Below are positions 62,691-64,000 of a stretch of 64,000 nt of DNA, one piece after another. This stretch comes from Bacteroidales bacterium (GTDB taxonomy: Bacteria; Bacteroidota; Bacteroidia; Bacteroidales; P3). The stretch's first letter is position 1; each line of letters begins with the position of its first letter. The position numbers and the translations under genes are program-made. The notes under the pieces were generated by a model. It was not told the DNA's origin. It saw only the letters and a list, made by a program, of their open reading frames with translations, and made no database searches. The stretch is from the NCBI GenBank assembly GCA_017449525.1, contig JAFTFL010000015.1:31134-95133 (forward strand), in the 5' to 3' direction.

Positions 62691-63150
62691 GACACGAAGC
62701 CCCTCTGCATTGGGGCGGAACTTTTTGTGCTATGGGCACGAAGTGCTTCCGAGGGGAGTGCGAAGTCCCTCTGCATTGGGGCGGAACTTTTTGCGCTATG
62801 GGCACGAAGTGCTTCCGAGGGGAGTGCGAAGCCCCTCTGCATTGGGGCGGAACTTTTTGTGATACGGGCGCGAAGTGCTTCCGAGGGGAGTGTGAAGTCT
62901 CTCTGCATTGGGGCTGAACTTTTTGCGTTATTGGCGCGAAGCAAATTCGCTTTGCGCGCGAAGCAATTTCGCTTTGCTCACGAAGTTCCACTGCTGGGCT
63001 CATGAATAGTTCCCTCTTTGTCCGCAAAGACTATTTGCATTGCTTACGAAGCAATTCCACCTTGCTCGCGAAGCATTTCCGCCTTGTTCGCGAAGCAATT
63101 TCGTTTTGCTCGCGACGGTTATTTGCATTGCCCGCAAATTTCTTCTGCAC
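62691..63150. repeat. 22-bp periodic array, CGAAGC family, with 66-bp higher-order units
   Basis: CGAAG(C/T)CCCTCTGCATTGGG starts at 62695, 62761 and 62827 (66 bp apart). Each unit also holds GGAACTTTTTG(T/C)GCTATGGG and CGAAGTGCTTCCGAGGGGAG. From about 62937 single 22-bp units CGAAGCAAATTCGC, CGAAGCAATTTCGC and CGAAGTTCCACTGC continue to near 63150. Combined with the preceding array this is about 960 bp of uninterrupted 22-bp register. Confidence 0.92.
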
Positions 63151-63201
63151 GGAGGGTGCACGTTGGTGGAAGTGATGCGGAAGAGCTTTTGCTTCAGTGC
63201 G

Positions 63202-64000
63202 CTACGGGCGGAGTGGGGAGGGCGCGGAGGGGGCGGTGGTGTCGACGATAGTGATGCGGCTGCGGGTGTCGTTGAGGCGGTTGACTTCGATGTGGACGGG
63301 GATGCGCTCGTAGAGTTGCTTCATGTGGCTGATGATGCCCACGCGGCAGTTGCGCAGGCGGGGCAGCGAGGAGAGGAGCTTCACCACCTCGTCCAGCCGG
63401 TCTTCGCTGAGGGTGCCGAAGCCTTCGTCGATGAACAGGGTGTCGATGCCCAGTGTGCTGTATTCCACGGTGGAAAGTGCCAGCGCGAGGGCGAGGGAGA
63501 CGAGGAACGATTCGCCTCCGCTGAGCGATTCGACGGGGTTTTTGACGTGGCGCTGGGTGCGGTCGAGGATGCTGATGTGGAGCGTTCCGGGTATGGCTTC
63601 GAGCAGGTAGCGGTCGCTGAGTTGGACAAGGTATTGGTTGGCGTTGTGGAGCAGGCGGCCGAGCACGCGGCTTTGCGCCACGTCGCGCAGGCGGCTGCCT
63701 GATGAGCTGCCGAAGAGTTCGTTCAGCTGGGCCCACTCTTCGTAGGCGGCGCGTTTGGTTTGGGCGTCGGCTTGGGCGGCCCGACGCAGGGCGGCTTGCT
63801 GCTGGTTGAGCTGGAACTGTTGGCGCAGCTCGCCCTGGCGGCGCAGCAGGGAGGCTGCGAGGTCGGCTTGCTGGCGGGCGCGCTGGGCAATGGAGGTCGC
63901 GGTGTCCTGTTCCGACAGGTGGGGGGGACGGCGGCGAGCGGCGTCGGCCAGCTGGGCGGCCACCGTCTCGGCGGCTGCTCGGGCGCGTGCCTCGGCGGCT
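63202..64000 (-). CDS. sbcC: C-terminal part of an SbcC-like SMC-family nuclease subunit (cut by window edge)
   Basis: About 266 residues are visible; the frame stays open to the right edge, so the gene begins outside. A coiled coil rich in Ala/Arg/Gln leads into the C-terminal ATPase lobe: VESLSGGESFLVSLALALAL (signature), then LGIDTLFIDEGFGTLSEDRL (Walker B and D-loop), then VGIISHMKQLYERI. This is the SbcC/Rad50 pattern; with SbcD it processes DNA ends and hairpins. The last 20 residues are Ser/Pro-rich. It converges with mntP across the long array. Confidence 0.85.
   Translation of the reverse strand, partial: AAEARARAAAETVAAQLADAARRRPPHLSEQDTATSIAQRARQQADLAASLLRRQGELRQQFQLNQQQAALRRAAQADAQTKRAAYEEWAQLNELFGSSSGSRLRDVAQSRVLGRLLHNANQYLVQLSDRYLLEAIPGTLHISILDRTQRHVKNPVESLSGGESFLVSLALALALSTVEYSTLGIDTLFIDEGFGTLSEDRLDEVVKLLSSLPRLRNCRVGIISHMKQLYERIPVHIEVNRLNDTRSRITIVDTTAPSAPSPLRP

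Noticed and set aside
62638-63027. Repetitive protein encoded on the minus strand with 22-residue repeats
   Set aside because: The 66-bp super-repeats are in phase with codons by arithmetic (66 = 3 x 22), so any frame stays open. No promoter, signal or protein-like composition; likewise the frames at 59923-60462 and 5651-6007.
62170-63150. CRISPR array
   Set aside because: The repeats are directly adjacent, diverge gradually and have no constant repeat alternating with unique spacers; no cas genes are near.

Overview
The window looks like a chromosomal segment of an anaerobic Bacteroidales bacterium (Porphyromonadaceae/Prevotellaceae-like; I cannot fix the genus). Evidence: start codons lack Shine-Dalgarno sites; many genes are preceded by the Bacteroidetes -7 box TAnnTTTG; there are type IX secretion (T9SS) C-terminal sorting domains, SerC-SerA with a lysine-type SerA, an [FeFe]-hydrogenase HydG, and Bacteroidetes-type lipoproteins and outer-membrane barrels. 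There is no rRNA, tRNA, IS element, phage or CRISPR array that I can support.

Layout. 0-12.3 kb: a small lipoprotein, then a leftward block with a T9SS propeller protein, an 'AsnB-like' secreted protein, a flavin-binding protein, a zinc macrodomain with a destroyed sirtuin partner, two secreted C1B peptidases around a beta-barrel protein, and a TlpA-like lipoprotein with a barrel protein. 12.9-25.6 kb: guaB, three PPIase-family envelope proteins, a MoxR ATPase, a secreted protein, panB, uvrA and a membrane protein. 25.6-36.3 kb: mnmE, serS, an HU-like pseudogene, recJ, ettA, a secreted protein, a TM1266-type regulator and hydG. 36.6-49.4 kb: a porin-like protein, fabG-fabZ-fabF-fabH, an MFS carrier, an EnvC-like protein, and the leftward set MORN lipoprotein-CCA transferase-miaA. 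49.7-64 kb: two iron-sulfur redox proteins, an M6 protease with a T9SS tail, DUF799 and DUF4810 lipoproteins, serC-serA, an ATP-grasp-like gene, mntP and the end of an sbcC-like gene.

The main unexplained feature is in the gaps. Most intergenic stretches over about 150 bp are imperfect tandem arrays whose unit is 22 bp (often 66 or 65 bp as three sub-units). The unit sequence differs from array to array while the length stays the same. Six arrays have a GTAC palindromic core. Four of these share one layout: an upstream promoter-like box reading into the array, then the array, then the promoter of a co-directional gene. Other notable points are the decayed macrodomain/SirTM ADP-ribosylation pair, a frameshifted HU-like gene, a shared 5' leader in front of two envelope genes, and a SerA with lysine in place of the catalytic histidine.
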